Source of the DNA: Sulfitobacter sediminilitoris
GTDB lineage: Bacteria; Pseudomonadota; Alphaproteobacteria; Rhodobacterales; Rhodobacteraceae
NCBI RefSeq assembly: GCF_010667575.1
Contig: NZ_JAABNT010000001.1
Span: 248,001 to 312,000, forward strand
Direction: 5' to 3'
Length of the DNA stretch: 64,000 nucleotides
The notes beneath the pieces are model-generated. The model searched no databases. It saw nothing but the letters and a program-made list of their open reading frames with translations, and had not been told where the DNA came from. Position numbers and translations under genes: made by a program. Positions within the stretch are counted from its first letter, which is position 1. The number at the start of each line of letters is the position of its first letter. Of the stretch, positions 25,445 to 33,811 are shown one piece after another.

Positions 25445-26496
25445 GCCACGTCGATATCCGCAAGGTTCAGGTCATCGCGCCGAACTTCAAGCGCCGCCTG
25501 TCGGGTGTCACGGCGACCGTGGTGCGCCTTGTGCCGGTGCAGTCGCGTGACATCGCGATCGCCGCGACAGGCCCCGTGATTCCGGACCATGTCCCGCAAA
25601 TCCGCCTGTCTCAGCTTGTCACCATGCCCCGTCGTGGCCCTGACGGCCCCCGCGTCTGGCACGCCCGGCGCAATGTAGAGATGATCGGTGGGCTGGCGTT
25701 GAAATACCTGCTGGGGAAAAAGCTGAGGCTTGTCTTCACCTCCGCGTCACAACGCAGGCAAACCGGTCTGACACGCTGGCTTATCCGCCGCATGGACGCT
25801 GTGGTGGCAACATCGGACCGCACAGCGGAATATCTGGAAAACGATGCGCAAGTCATCATGCATGGCATCGACCTTGAGGGGTTCTCGCCCCCGCAGGACC
25901 GCGCGGACCTGCGACAGAAACTCGGACTGCCTGCCGACGGGATTCTGATCGGGTGCTACGGTCGCATCCGATCATCCAAGGGCACCGATGTCTTCGTCAC
26001 CGCCATGACAGACGCGCTCAAGAACCTGGACGCCCATGCCCTCGTCATGGGCCGTGCCGTTGAAAAAGACCGGGGTTTCCTCAACGACCTCAAGACCACG
26101 GTGCAGACGGCAGGTCTCGCAGACCGCATCCACTTCCTACCCGAAGTCCCAGTGGAAGACATGGCCGACTGGTACCGTGTCCTCGACCTCTATGTCGCCC
26201 CGCAGCGCTGGGAGGGCTTCGGCCTGACCCCGATCGAGGCCATGGCCTGCGGCGTCCCCGTCATCGCCACCCGCGTCGGCGCCTTCGAGCAAATCGTGAC
26301 GAAGGATACCGGCGCGCTGGTCGCCCCCGACGACCCAGAAGCCCTCGCGAAAGCTATCGCCCAAGCCTTCGAGCCTCCCCATCGGGTCCGGGAATGGGCC
26401 AGAAACGCCCGCCCCCATGTCGCCGAACATTTCGCCATCGAACGCGAGGCGGCAGAGCTGATCGCCCTTTACCGCCGCCTATTGGCCGAAAGGTGA
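25441..26496 (+). CDS. lpcC: GT4-family LPS core glycosyltransferase (LpcC-like)
   Basis: The 351-residue protein is a GT-B glycosyltransferase of family 4. The acceptor half opens QVIAPNFKRRLSGVTATV. The donor half contains IGCYGRIRSSKGTDVFV, MGRAVEKDRGFLNDLK and the signature APQRWEGFGLTPIEAMACGVPVIATRVGAFEQIV with the conserved Glu residues. The opening and overall layout match the rhizobial core mannosyltransferase LpcC. The overlap with waaA supports a role directly after Kdo addition. Mannose as donor sugar is inferred from relatives. A strong hairpin follows the stop. Confidence 0.8.
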   Translation: MSHVDIRKVQVIAPNFKRRLSGVTATVVRLVPVQSRDIAIAATGPVIPDHVPQIRLSQLVTMPRRGPDGPRVWHARRNVEMIGGLALKYLLGKKLRLVFTSASQRRQTGLTRWLIRRMDAVVATSDRTAEYLENDAQVIMHGIDLEGFSPPQDRADLRQKLGLPADGILIGCYGRIRSSKGTDVFVTAMTDALKNLDAHALVMGRAVEKDRGFLNDLKTTVQTAGLADRIHFLPEVPVEDMADWYRVLDLYVAPQRWEGFGLTPIEAMACGVPVIATRVGAFEQIVTKDTGALVAPDDPEALAKAIAQAFEPPHRVREWARNARPHVAEHFAIEREAAELIALYRRLLAER

Positions 26497-26497
26497 T

Positions 26498-26520
26498 AAG
26501 CCGGGAACACCGCCCGGCTT
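26498..26520 (+). terminator. Terminator after the waaA-glycosyltransferase transcript
   Basis: AAGCCGGG and CCCGGCTT form a perfect 8-base-pair stem with an AACACCG loop, beginning one base after the stop codon and followed by CATCTTT. It sits between convergent genes and may serve both. Confidence 0.7.
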
Positions 26521-26581
26521 CATCTTTCCAATACAATTCAATGCTGACGCGCGCACCGCGTCTCACGTGAGCAGCAGTGCG

Positions 26582-27748
26582 CTACCCCGCTGGCATCCGC
26601 TCTTCGATGATACCCGCCCACCAGCTACAGCCAGCCGGGATCGCCTCGTCGTTGAAGTTGTAAAGCGGGTGATGCACCATCGCACCCTCTGTCCCGTTGC
26701 CGACCAGGATATAGGCACCCGGCCGCTCTTCGAGCATAAAGGCAAAATCCTCACCGCCCATCACCAAGGGCGCCTCATCGCACTGCCCGGAAATCTTGCG
26801 CGCCACCTCGGCGGCAAATTCCGTCTGCTCAGGGTGGTTCACCATCACGGGATAATTGCGTTTGTAGTTGACCCGCGCGGTCGCGCCGAATGTCGCGGCG
26901 ATCCCTTCGCAAATCTCGGTCACGCGCTTTTCGGCCAGATCGCGCAGCTCATTCGACAGGGTCCGCACTGTGCCATACATTTGCACCTTCTGCGGGATCA
27001 CGTTGAACGCCTTAGATGAGGTTTCGAACGACGTGATCGACACCACGATGTTACCAATCGGGTCCGCGTTGCGGCTCGCAATCGTCTGCAAAGCGGTAAT
27101 GATATGCGCTGCCACAACAGTCGTGTCGATCGTCTCTTGGGGTTTGGCCGCGTGGCCGCCCAGCCCCTCAACCTCGATGTCCAGCAAGTCAGTTGCGGCA
27201 AAAAACGGGCCGGTGCGAATGCCGAAACTGCCCGTGGGCATCCCCGGCCAGTTGTGCATGCCGTAGACTTCCTGAATGCCCCAACGCTCCATCATGCCGT
27301 CGTCACACATCTCCTTGCCGCCGCCGCCGCCTTCTTCGGCGGGCTGGAAGATCACCACGCAGGTACCGCCGAAATTGCGGGTCTCGGCCAGGTAACGCGC
27401 AGCGCCCAGCAGCATCGCGGTATGCCCATCGTGGCCGCAAGCATGCATCGCACCGGGCGTCTTGGAGGCGTATTCCACGCCAGTCTGCTCGTGAATGGGG
27501 AGCGCATCCATGTCCGCCCGCAGGCCGATGACCTTGCCAGAGCTCTGGGTCTTGCCCTTGATCACGCCGACAACCCCGGTCCGCCCGATGCCCTCGACAA
27601 CCTCGTCGCAGCCAAAGGCGCGCAGTTTCTCGGCCACCGTGGCTGAGGTGCGATGCGTCTCGAACAGAATTTCCGGGTGTTCGTGCAAATCGCGCCGCCA
27701 GGCGGTGATATCGTCATGGAGTTCGGCAAAACGGTTCTTGACGGGCAT
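26582..27748 (-). CDS. M20D-family amidohydrolase, copy 1
   Basis: A 388-residue zinc or manganese amidohydrolase of the hippurate hydrolase/aminoacylase type. Key motifs: LRADMDALPI, the metal ligand Cys in HACGHDGHTAML (about residues 101-112), the Glu pair in FQPAEEGGGG, HNWPG and the C-terminal GGEDFAFMLEERPGAYILVG. These enzymes cleave N-acyl or N-aroyl amino acids, or short dipeptides. It is colinear and gap-free over most of its length with the next gene, so the two arose by tandem duplication and then diverged. No signal peptide, so it acts in the cytoplasm after uptake. Confidence 0.9.
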   Translation of the reverse strand: MPVKNRFAELHDDITAWRRDLHEHPEILFETHRTSATVAEKLRAFGCDEVVEGIGRTGVVGVIKGKTQSSGKVIGLRADMDALPIHEQTGVEYASKTPGAMHACGHDGHTAMLLGAARYLAETRNFGGTCVVIFQPAEEGGGGGKEMCDDGMMERWGIQEVYGMHNWPGMPTGSFGIRTGPFFAATDLLDIEVEGLGGHAAKPQETIDTTVVAAHIITALQTIASRNADPIGNIVVSITSFETSSKAFNVIPQKVQMYGTVRTLSNELRDLAEKRVTEICEGIAATFGATARVNYKRNYPVMVNHPEQTEFAAEVARKISGQCDEAPLVMGGEDFAFMLEERPGAYILVGNGTEGAMVHHPLYNFNDEAIPAGCSWWAGIIEERMPAG

Positions 27749-27887
27749 TGGTTAATCCTTTGTGCATAAGCGACTTTACCCACTGTCTATGGTGAGCATT
27801 CAAAAGATGAAAGGGGCCGAAGGTTGACGAAACGGTGAAAGACGGAGGCAGGTCAGGTGCCTCAATCCTTATCCACACCGCAGAAAA

Positions 27888-29054
27888 CTACCCCGCCGCC
27901 AGCCGTATCTCCACCATCTCGGCAAACCACGAACAGCCCGCCGGGATCGCGTCATCATTAAAGTCGTATTTGGGGTGATGTACCGTCGGTCCTTCGCCAT
28001 TGCCGATCATGATATAGGCCCCGGGGCGCACGTTCAGCATGTAGGAAAAATCTTCGCCCGCCATGATCGGTGGCGTGTCCCGCCAGACGCCCGGCATTAT
28101 GTTCTCGGCCACATCTGCGGCATAGTCAGTCTCGGTGTCATGGTTGATGGTCACCGGATAGCCGCGCTCATAGTCGATCTGCGCGGTGCATTGATAGGCG
28201 GCGGCCGTATGGGTCGTCACATCCCGCAAACGCTGTTCGGCTAAATCGCGCACGTCTTCGTCCAGTGTTCTCACCGTCCCGATAAGCTTCACAGTCTGCG
28301 GCAGGACGTTGTGGCTTTCGGTATCGCTTCTCATGGTGCAGACCGAGACGACCACCTGTTTGACAGGGTCGACATTCCGGCTTGCGATGCTTTGCAGGGC
28401 CACCACCACATGCGCCGCCGCCAGATTGGTGTCGATAGCCTCGTGCGGGGCTGCCGCATGACCGCCCTGCCCTTCGATCACGATTTCGAACTGGTCCGCC
28501 GCCGCCAGCAAGGCCCCCTTGCGGATCGCAAACTGCCCCACGGGATAGTCCGGCATGTTGTGCATGCCATAGACCTCGTCGATGCCCCAGCGCTCCATCA
28601 GCCCGTCCTTGACCATCTCGTTGCCGCCGCCGCCGCCTTCTTCGGCAGGCTGAAAGATCAGCACGCAGCGACCGTCGAAGTTGCGCGTTTCGGCCAGATA
28701 TTGCGCGGCCCCCAGGAGCATCGCGGTATGCCCGTCATGCCCGCAGGCATGCATTTTGCCGGGTGTCTTGCTGGCATACTCCAGCCCTGTCGCCTCCATG
28801 ATCGGCAGGGCGTCCATATCCGCGCGCAGACCGATAGCGCGGCCTGACGTGTTGCTCCGCCCTTCGATCACCGCGACAACACCTGTCTGGCCAATGCCAG
28901 TGGTGATGTCAGTAATCCCGAAACTGCGCAGTTTCTCTTCCACGAATTTCGCGGTCTCGTGCACGTCGAATTGCAATTCGGGGTGCTGGTGCAGGTGCCG
29001 CCGCCAGGCCGCAATTTCGGCATGCGTCTCGGCAAATCGGTTCTTGATTGGCAA
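27888..29054 (-). CDS. M20D-family amidohydrolase, copy 2 (TTG start)
   Basis: The second tandem copy, also 388 residues, with the same active-site set: LRADMDALPI, HACGHDGHTAMLLG, FQPAEEGGGG, HNMPDYP and AGEDFSYMLNVRPGAYIMIG. Roughly six residues in ten agree with copy 1 by eye, while the substrate lid (IVIEGQGGHAAAPHEAIDTNL) differs more. The start is a TTG in the same place as the ATG of copy 1, preceded by AGGAG at 8 bases. Divergence outside the metal site suggests the pair covers different acyl groups or amino acids. Confidence 0.9.
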   Translation of the reverse strand: MPIKNRFAETHAEIAAWRRHLHQHPELQFDVHETAKFVEEKLRSFGITDITTGIGQTGVVAVIEGRSNTSGRAIGLRADMDALPIMEATGLEYASKTPGKMHACGHDGHTAMLLGAAQYLAETRNFDGRCVLIFQPAEEGGGGGNEMVKDGLMERWGIDEVYGMHNMPDYPVGQFAIRKGALLAAADQFEIVIEGQGGHAAAPHEAIDTNLAAAHVVVALQSIASRNVDPVKQVVVSVCTMRSDTESHNVLPQTVKLIGTVRTLDEDVRDLAEQRLRDVTTHTAAAYQCTAQIDYERGYPVTINHDTETDYAADVAENIMPGVWRDTPPIMAGEDFSYMLNVRPGAYIMIGNGEGPTVHHPKYDFNDDAIPAGCSWFAEMVEIRLAAG

Positions 29055-29081
29055 AAGTCTTCTCCTGAAAATATCCCGGGC

Positions 29082-30428
29082 CTAGATCGAGGGTCCCAGC
29101 GCAATTGCGCTCCCGTCTCTGAATCGGGTGCTTCTAAATCTGTGCAGATCATGCCCTACGCTATTGCCCGTGACCAGTGCGCCCAAAATGCGCCCCATCG
29201 CAGGACCGATGCCAAAGCCGTGCCCGGACATCCCGGTGCCCACAATCAGACCCGGGATTTCTGCGATGTGATCAACGATTGGAACAACATCCGGCATCGT
29301 GTCGATCATGCCCGCCCAGACAGCCTTGAGCCTGACTGGCGGCAAGCCCGGATAGAGCGCAGCAAAGCCGCGCTGTAATTTCCGAATATGACGCGGGTTT
29401 GGAGCGGGGTTCAAAACCCGCATTTCTTCAAAAGGCGTCCGGTCTTCTGCTGACCATCGCCGCTGCGTTCGCCATGCATCGGGAAATCCACTTGGCGCGG
29501 CGGGCCAATAGGCTTGGCCGAAGGGCGTCGCGCTGAGTTGCGGGAGATACTTGGGAAAGGCGCGAAACGCATCTGGTCCGATAAACAATTCTGAAACGCC
29601 TGCCGGTGCCAGTGTGTAGCCGCCGTCAGCGCGCCGCCTGAAAGCCACGTCCTTGGCCGCCGCGGCACCGCTGTGAATTTCCGGCAAAGGGGTCGTGGCA
29701 GCGACGCTTTCGCGTACGGAAAGCTGCGGGATCGAGACACCGTGGTTGCGCAGGAACAGCGAGGACCACGCGCCGCCCGCCAGCACAACGCTCGATGTCG
29801 CGATGCGACCACGCTCGGTCATCACACCGGCCACGCGGCCCGCCTGAATATCAAGGCTCCGCACCGCGCAGCCCTCGATCAGCTGAGCGCCCGCGCGCGT
29901 GGCTACCCCAGCCAGCGCCGGGACTGCGGCCCAAGGTTCCGCCCGCATATCAGAGGGGGTGACCAGCGCCCCGGCGGCAGACCACGCCATGCCCGGAAAC
30001 ATCGCCTGTGTTTCTGACGCTGAGAGGAGACGGGTATCGACCCCATTCGCCCGCGCATGTGGCAGCCACGCCTCGTAACGCACCAATTGCTTGGCCGTGC
30101 TGGCAAGATACGTGACGCCGCCCTGCCGCAAACCAAAATCGATGTTGGTTTCAGCCGCGAGTTCTTTCCAGCGCGCGATCGCTTCGACCATGATCGGCAG
30201 TTCATCAGGATCACGACCCTGCTGCCTGATCCAGCCCCAGTTGCGCGAAGATTGCTCTGCGGCGATGCGTCCTTTTTCCAGCAGAACGACATCCTGCCCG
30301 GCGCGCGCAAGGTAGATCGCGGTAGACACACCGATGACACCGCCCCCGATAACGACCACATCCGCGCGGTTCGGCAGCGCGGCACGATAGGTAATCGGCG
30401 TGGCCTCGGTAATCGGAAATGGCTGCAT
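29082..30428 (-). CDS. FAD-dependent amino-acid oxidase/dehydrogenase (DAO family)
   Basis: The 448-residue flavoprotein carries the Rossmann dinucleotide motif VVVIGGGVIGVSTAIYLARAGQDVVLLEKG (about residues 21-50), the family motif SSRNWGWIRQQGRD, and the C-terminal FAD segment IVGTGMSGHGFGIGPAMGRIL. DAO-family enzymes oxidise D-amino acids, N-methyl amino acids or opines. The ATG at 30426-30428 is used rather than an upstream in-frame codon. It is sandwiched between amidohydrolases and an ArgE-like gene in the transport locus, so the substrate is probably an imported amino acid derivative. Confidence 0.85.
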   Translation of the reverse strand: MQPFPITEATPITYRAALPNRADVVVIGGGVIGVSTAIYLARAGQDVVLLEKGRIAAEQSSRNWGWIRQQGRDPDELPIMVEAIARWKELAAETNIDFGLRQGGVTYLASTAKQLVRYEAWLPHARANGVDTRLLSASETQAMFPGMAWSAAGALVTPSDMRAEPWAAVPALAGVATRAGAQLIEGCAVRSLDIQAGRVAGVMTERGRIATSSVVLAGGAWSSLFLRNHGVSIPQLSVRESVAATTPLPEIHSGAAAAKDVAFRRRADGGYTLAPAGVSELFIGPDAFRAFPKYLPQLSATPFGQAYWPAAPSGFPDAWRTQRRWSAEDRTPFEEMRVLNPAPNPRHIRKLQRGFAALYPGLPPVRLKAVWAGMIDTMPDVVPIVDHIAEIPGLIVGTGMSGHGFGIGPAMGRILGALVTGNSVGHDLHRFRSTRFRDGSAIALGPSI

Positions 30429-30504
30429 TTGTCTTTCGCCCTGCAGGTGCCGCGAAGCCGCACCTTGCATCTGTCACACGTCGGGAAAGATGGACGTCCC
30501 TTGA

Positions 30505-31668
30505 TCAGGTCGCCAATCGCTCCAGAAGCTTCTTCATAAAATCATGCCCTGCATTGAATTGGGCAACTTCAATATACTCGTTGGGCTGATGCGCCTGTTC
30601 AATACTGCCGGGCCCGCAGATCACTGCGGAATAGCCTGCATCCTGAAACTGGCCAGCCTCCGTGCCATAGCTCACCTTGTGGCTTGCATTATCCCCGGTG
30701 ATCTGGCGCACCAGCGCTTCGGCCTCGCCTTCGTGTTCAGGCTGCAAGGCCGGTACGTCGAAGCGCGGTGTGATCTCGATTCGGGTTTCCGGGACAACGG
30801 CCTGCATCTCGGCCTCGACCGCGCGGACTTTCTTGAGATAATCCATTGCCCACTTGTCTTTATCCTCGCCCGGTACGACGCGGAAATCCATCGCGAACCA
30901 GCAATCCTTGGCGGTGATGTTATGGGCGGTGCCGCCTTTGATCATGCCCACATGGAGCGTTGTGAAAGGAGGGTCGAACATCGCAGCCAGATCGGTGGGC
31001 TTGTCCTCCATGTTCTCGGTGTTGATCTGGTTCGCCCATTCGATCAGTTTGGCCCCGGCCATGATCGCGTTGACGCCCTTGTGCAGCATCGACGAATGCA
31101 CCTCGAATCCGATGACATGCGTGTCAAATCCGATGCCGCCCTTGTGGCCGGTGACAGCCTGCATGGTAGACGGCTCTCCGATGATCGCAGCAGATCCCTT
31201 GGGCAGCACAGGCTGCATCGCCTCGATCATCGGTGGCGCGCCGGTACAGCCAATCTCTTCATCGAAACTCAGGGCAATCTGCAAGGGCCGTTTGATGTCG
31301 GAATACTTACCTTCCACAAGCGCCCAAAGAGCGAGAGCATCGAACCCCTTCATGTCACAGGTGCCGCGTCCGTAGTACTTTCCGTCCTTCTCAACGACGC
31401 TGAACGGATCCGTATCCCACGGCTGACCGTCTACAGGGACCACGTCCGTATGGCCCGACAACACCAAAGCGCCCTCTTCCCACGGGCCGACATGGGCAAA
31501 GAGCGCGTGTTTGGGCTGTTCTGGATCAATGTAGCGGTGGCTCTCGATCCCGTGACTGTCCAGATAATCAGCCACCCAATCGATCAGAGGGATGTTCGTA
31601 TCACGCGAGACGGTCGGAAAGCTGATCAGCTTCTCCATAAGTTCGAAAGGGCTGAGACGCTGCGCCAT
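30505..31668 (-). CDS. argE: Acetylornithine deacetylase-like M20 peptidase
   Basis: The 387-residue protein has the M20A layout: SGHTDVVPVDGQPWDTDPF with the first metal His and Asp, GRGTCDMKGFDAL with the bridging Asp, and SFDEEIGCTGAPPMIEAM with the catalytic Glu. A dimerisation domain of about 110 residues and a C-terminal metal His in EQAHQPNEYIEV follow. These match ArgE, which deacetylates N-acetylornithine. The close spacing (2 bases) after the ABC ATPase suggests it may instead hydrolyse an imported N-acyl amino acid, so ArgE is a family label rather than proven arginine biosynthesis. Confidence 0.85.
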   Translation of the reverse strand: MAQRLSPFELMEKLISFPTVSRDTNIPLIDWVADYLDSHGIESHRYIDPEQPKHALFAHVGPWEEGALVLSGHTDVVPVDGQPWDTDPFSVVEKDGKYYGRGTCDMKGFDALALWALVEGKYSDIKRPLQIALSFDEEIGCTGAPPMIEAMQPVLPKGSAAIIGEPSTMQAVTGHKGGIGFDTHVIGFEVHSSMLHKGVNAIMAGAKLIEWANQINTENMEDKPTDLAAMFDPPFTTLHVGMIKGGTAHNITAKDCWFAMDFRVVPGEDKDKWAMDYLKKVRAVEAEMQAVVPETRIEITPRFDVPALQPEHEGEAEALVRQITGDNASHKVSYGTEAGQFQDAGYSAVICGPGSIEQAHQPNEYIEVAQFNAGHDFMKKLLERLAT

Positions 31669-31670
31669 GT

Positions 31671-33503
31671 TTAATACCCACTGTCCGTAATCAGCAGGTG
31701 ATGGCCCGGATGCACTTCGACGTATTCCGACGGGGCAGCCTTGTAGCTGGTCGGATGAATGGGCGACGGGATAGGCTTGAAGTTCAGGTCCTTTTCATCC
31801 TTGCGCTGGCGCGGATCGGCAATGGGGACCGCTTTCATCAGCGCCTGCGTATAGGCATGCAACGGGTTCTCGAACACGCGGTCCCGCGGCCCCAGTTCCA
31901 CAATACGCCCCAAATACATAACGCCAACGTAGTGGCTGACCCGTTCAACCACGGCCATGTCGTGGCTGATGAACAGGAAGCTCAGGCTCAGCTCGTCCTG
32001 CAGTTCCATCATCAGGTTCAGCACCTGCGCCTGTACTGACACGTCGAGCGCTGAAACAGCCTCGTCCGCGATGATCAGCTTGGGGTTCAGCGCCAGTGCG
32101 CGGGCAATCGCGACCCGCTGCCGCTGACCGCCCGACAGCTCGTGCGGGAAGCGACGCATGAAGCTGCGCGGCAATTCCACACGGTCAAACAGCATCTCGA
32201 CCCGATCAGTGACGTCTTTGCCCTTGAGGGTCTTGAAGTTGTGGATCGGCTCGGCCACCTGATCGGCCAATTGCATCTGTGGGTTTAACGAGGCGAAGGG
32301 ATCCTGAAAGATCATCTGCATATCAAGCCGCGCGGTGCGCAGATCGCGCTGGCTTAACGCCATGATATCCGTCCCGCCCAGATTGACTTCACCTGTCTGC
32401 GGCTCGACCAAACGCAGAATAGAGCGTCCGGCAGTGGATTTACCACAGCCTGATTCCCCAACAAGGCTCAGCGTCTGACCCTTGTTGATCGTGAATGAGA
32501 GGTCTTCAACCGCATGGACATTGGCCACGGTGCGGCGGAAAAAACCACCTTTCACAGGGAACCGCGTGGTCAGGTTCTTGACGCTCAGCAGCACCTCCTC
32601 GGTGCCCTCAATCGGTTTGATGGCGTTCTTGTCACTGCCCAAAAGCTTCATCGGTTCGGGGTATTTCTTACCCTTCATCTCACCCAGTTTGGGCACCGCC
32701 GCCAACAAAGCTTTGGTATAGGCGTGTTTGGGGTTCTCGAAAATCTCCTCGACCGTGCCTTCCTCGACCTTATTGCCTCGGAACATGACGACCACCCGGT
32801 CCGCCATCTGCGCCACAACGGCCATGTCGTGGGTGATGAACATCACCGCCGTGCCGGTTTCGCGCTTCAGGCGGTCCATCAGCGCAAGGATTTCGGCCTG
32901 AATGGTCACATCCAGCGCCGTTGTCGGCTCATCCGCAATCAGCAGGCGCGGCTCACAGGCCAGCGCCATGGCGATCACCACACGTTGACGCATGCCACCA
33001 GACAGCTCGTGCGGGTATTGCTTCAGCCGCCGCTCCGGCTCGGGAATGCGAACCTGCTTGAGCAATTCAAGCGCGCGCGCTTCGGCTTGTCTTTTATTCA
33101 TTCCCTTATGGATGCGCAGACCTTCGGTCATCTGACGCCCAACAGTGAAAACCGGGTTCAACGCAGTCATCGGCTCTTGAAATATCATTCCGATTTCATT
33201 GCCGCGAATGCGCCGCATCTCGGCCTGACCGGCATGGGCAAGATCGATCTGGTCACCTTGTGCACGATCAAAAAGCAGGCGACCGCCTGCAATTTCACCA
33301 CCGCCGTATTCCACAAGCCGCATCAGCGACAGCGAAGATACCGATTTCCCGGAGCCGGATTCGCCAACAACGCAGACGGTTTCTCCCGGATTGATGTCGA
33401 AACTGACATCCTCTACCCCCACCACGGGGCCATCTTTGGTCTGAAATTCAACCCGAAGCCCTTGAATTTGCGCAATAGGTGCCGCGTTGGTTTGGTCGAG
33501 CAT
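31671..33503 (-). CDS. Fused double ATPase of a dipeptide/oligopeptide ABC importer
   Basis: One 610-residue polypeptide carries two complete ABC domains of the DppD and DppF types. Domain 1 has GESGSGKSVSS, LSGGMRQRV and LLIADEPTTALD. Domain 2 has GESGCGKSTAG, LSGGQRQRV and LIIADEAVSALD, where Ala replaces the usual Pro next to the catalytic Glu. The oligopeptide-specific C-terminal extensions (HAYTKALLAAVP, HAYTQALMKAVP) occur after both. AGGGGA stands before the ATG at 33501-33503. It diverges from the binding protein and permeases and certainly powers that importer. Confidence 0.93.
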   Translation of the reverse strand: MLDQTNAAPIAQIQGLRVEFQTKDGPVVGVEDVSFDINPGETVCVVGESGSGKSVSSLSLMRLVEYGGGEIAGGRLLFDRAQGDQIDLAHAGQAEMRRIRGNEIGMIFQEPMTALNPVFTVGRQMTEGLRIHKGMNKRQAEARALELLKQVRIPEPERRLKQYPHELSGGMRQRVVIAMALACEPRLLIADEPTTALDVTIQAEILALMDRLKRETGTAVMFITHDMAVVAQMADRVVVMFRGNKVEEGTVEEIFENPKHAYTKALLAAVPKLGEMKGKKYPEPMKLLGSDKNAIKPIEGTEEVLLSVKNLTTRFPVKGGFFRRTVANVHAVEDLSFTINKGQTLSLVGESGCGKSTAGRSILRLVEPQTGEVNLGGTDIMALSQRDLRTARLDMQMIFQDPFASLNPQMQLADQVAEPIHNFKTLKGKDVTDRVEMLFDRVELPRSFMRRFPHELSGGQRQRVAIARALALNPKLIIADEAVSALDVSVQAQVLNLMMELQDELSLSFLFISHDMAVVERVSHYVGVMYLGRIVELGPRDRVFENPLHAYTQALMKAVPIADPRQRKDEKDLNFKPIPSPIHPTSYKAAPSEYVEVHPGHHLLITDSGY

Positions 33504-33811
33504 ATTTTCCCCTGTCGCTATTGGCAGCGTTATCGCCCAGACGCTACGGCTTAACCCATCGCAGGTCAAACCGCTCGGGCACTTGGCCCATCAATTTTGT
33601 GCTTACCCTTAGACAAGGCTTGCAATTTGATGAAAACCTGTTGTCATACGTGCCATGCGCTTCGGGGGTGCGCGAATTGAAGTCAGCAAATCTTGCATCT
33701 TTACGCAGGGTTAGCAGCTCTTCTTAAAGTTTTCCCGAAGCGACGAAGCTGGGTGGGCCTGTCCCACCTCAAAACGCGGCACTCTTAAACGTGTCCAACA
33801 AGGAGAGTATT
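33504..33811. other. Divergent promoter region of the peptide importer
   Basis: About 308 bases separate the ATPase start from the binding-protein start and must hold both promoters. Bases 33600-33730 are AT-richer than the surroundings and include TTGAAG near 33676, but I could not pair it with a good -10 box. No clear palindrome or FNR-type site was found. Confidence 0.5.

Noticed and set aside
30544-31674. 376-codon plus-strand open frame
   Set aside because: It lies exactly antisense to the ArgE-like gene and its translation has no recognisable domain.
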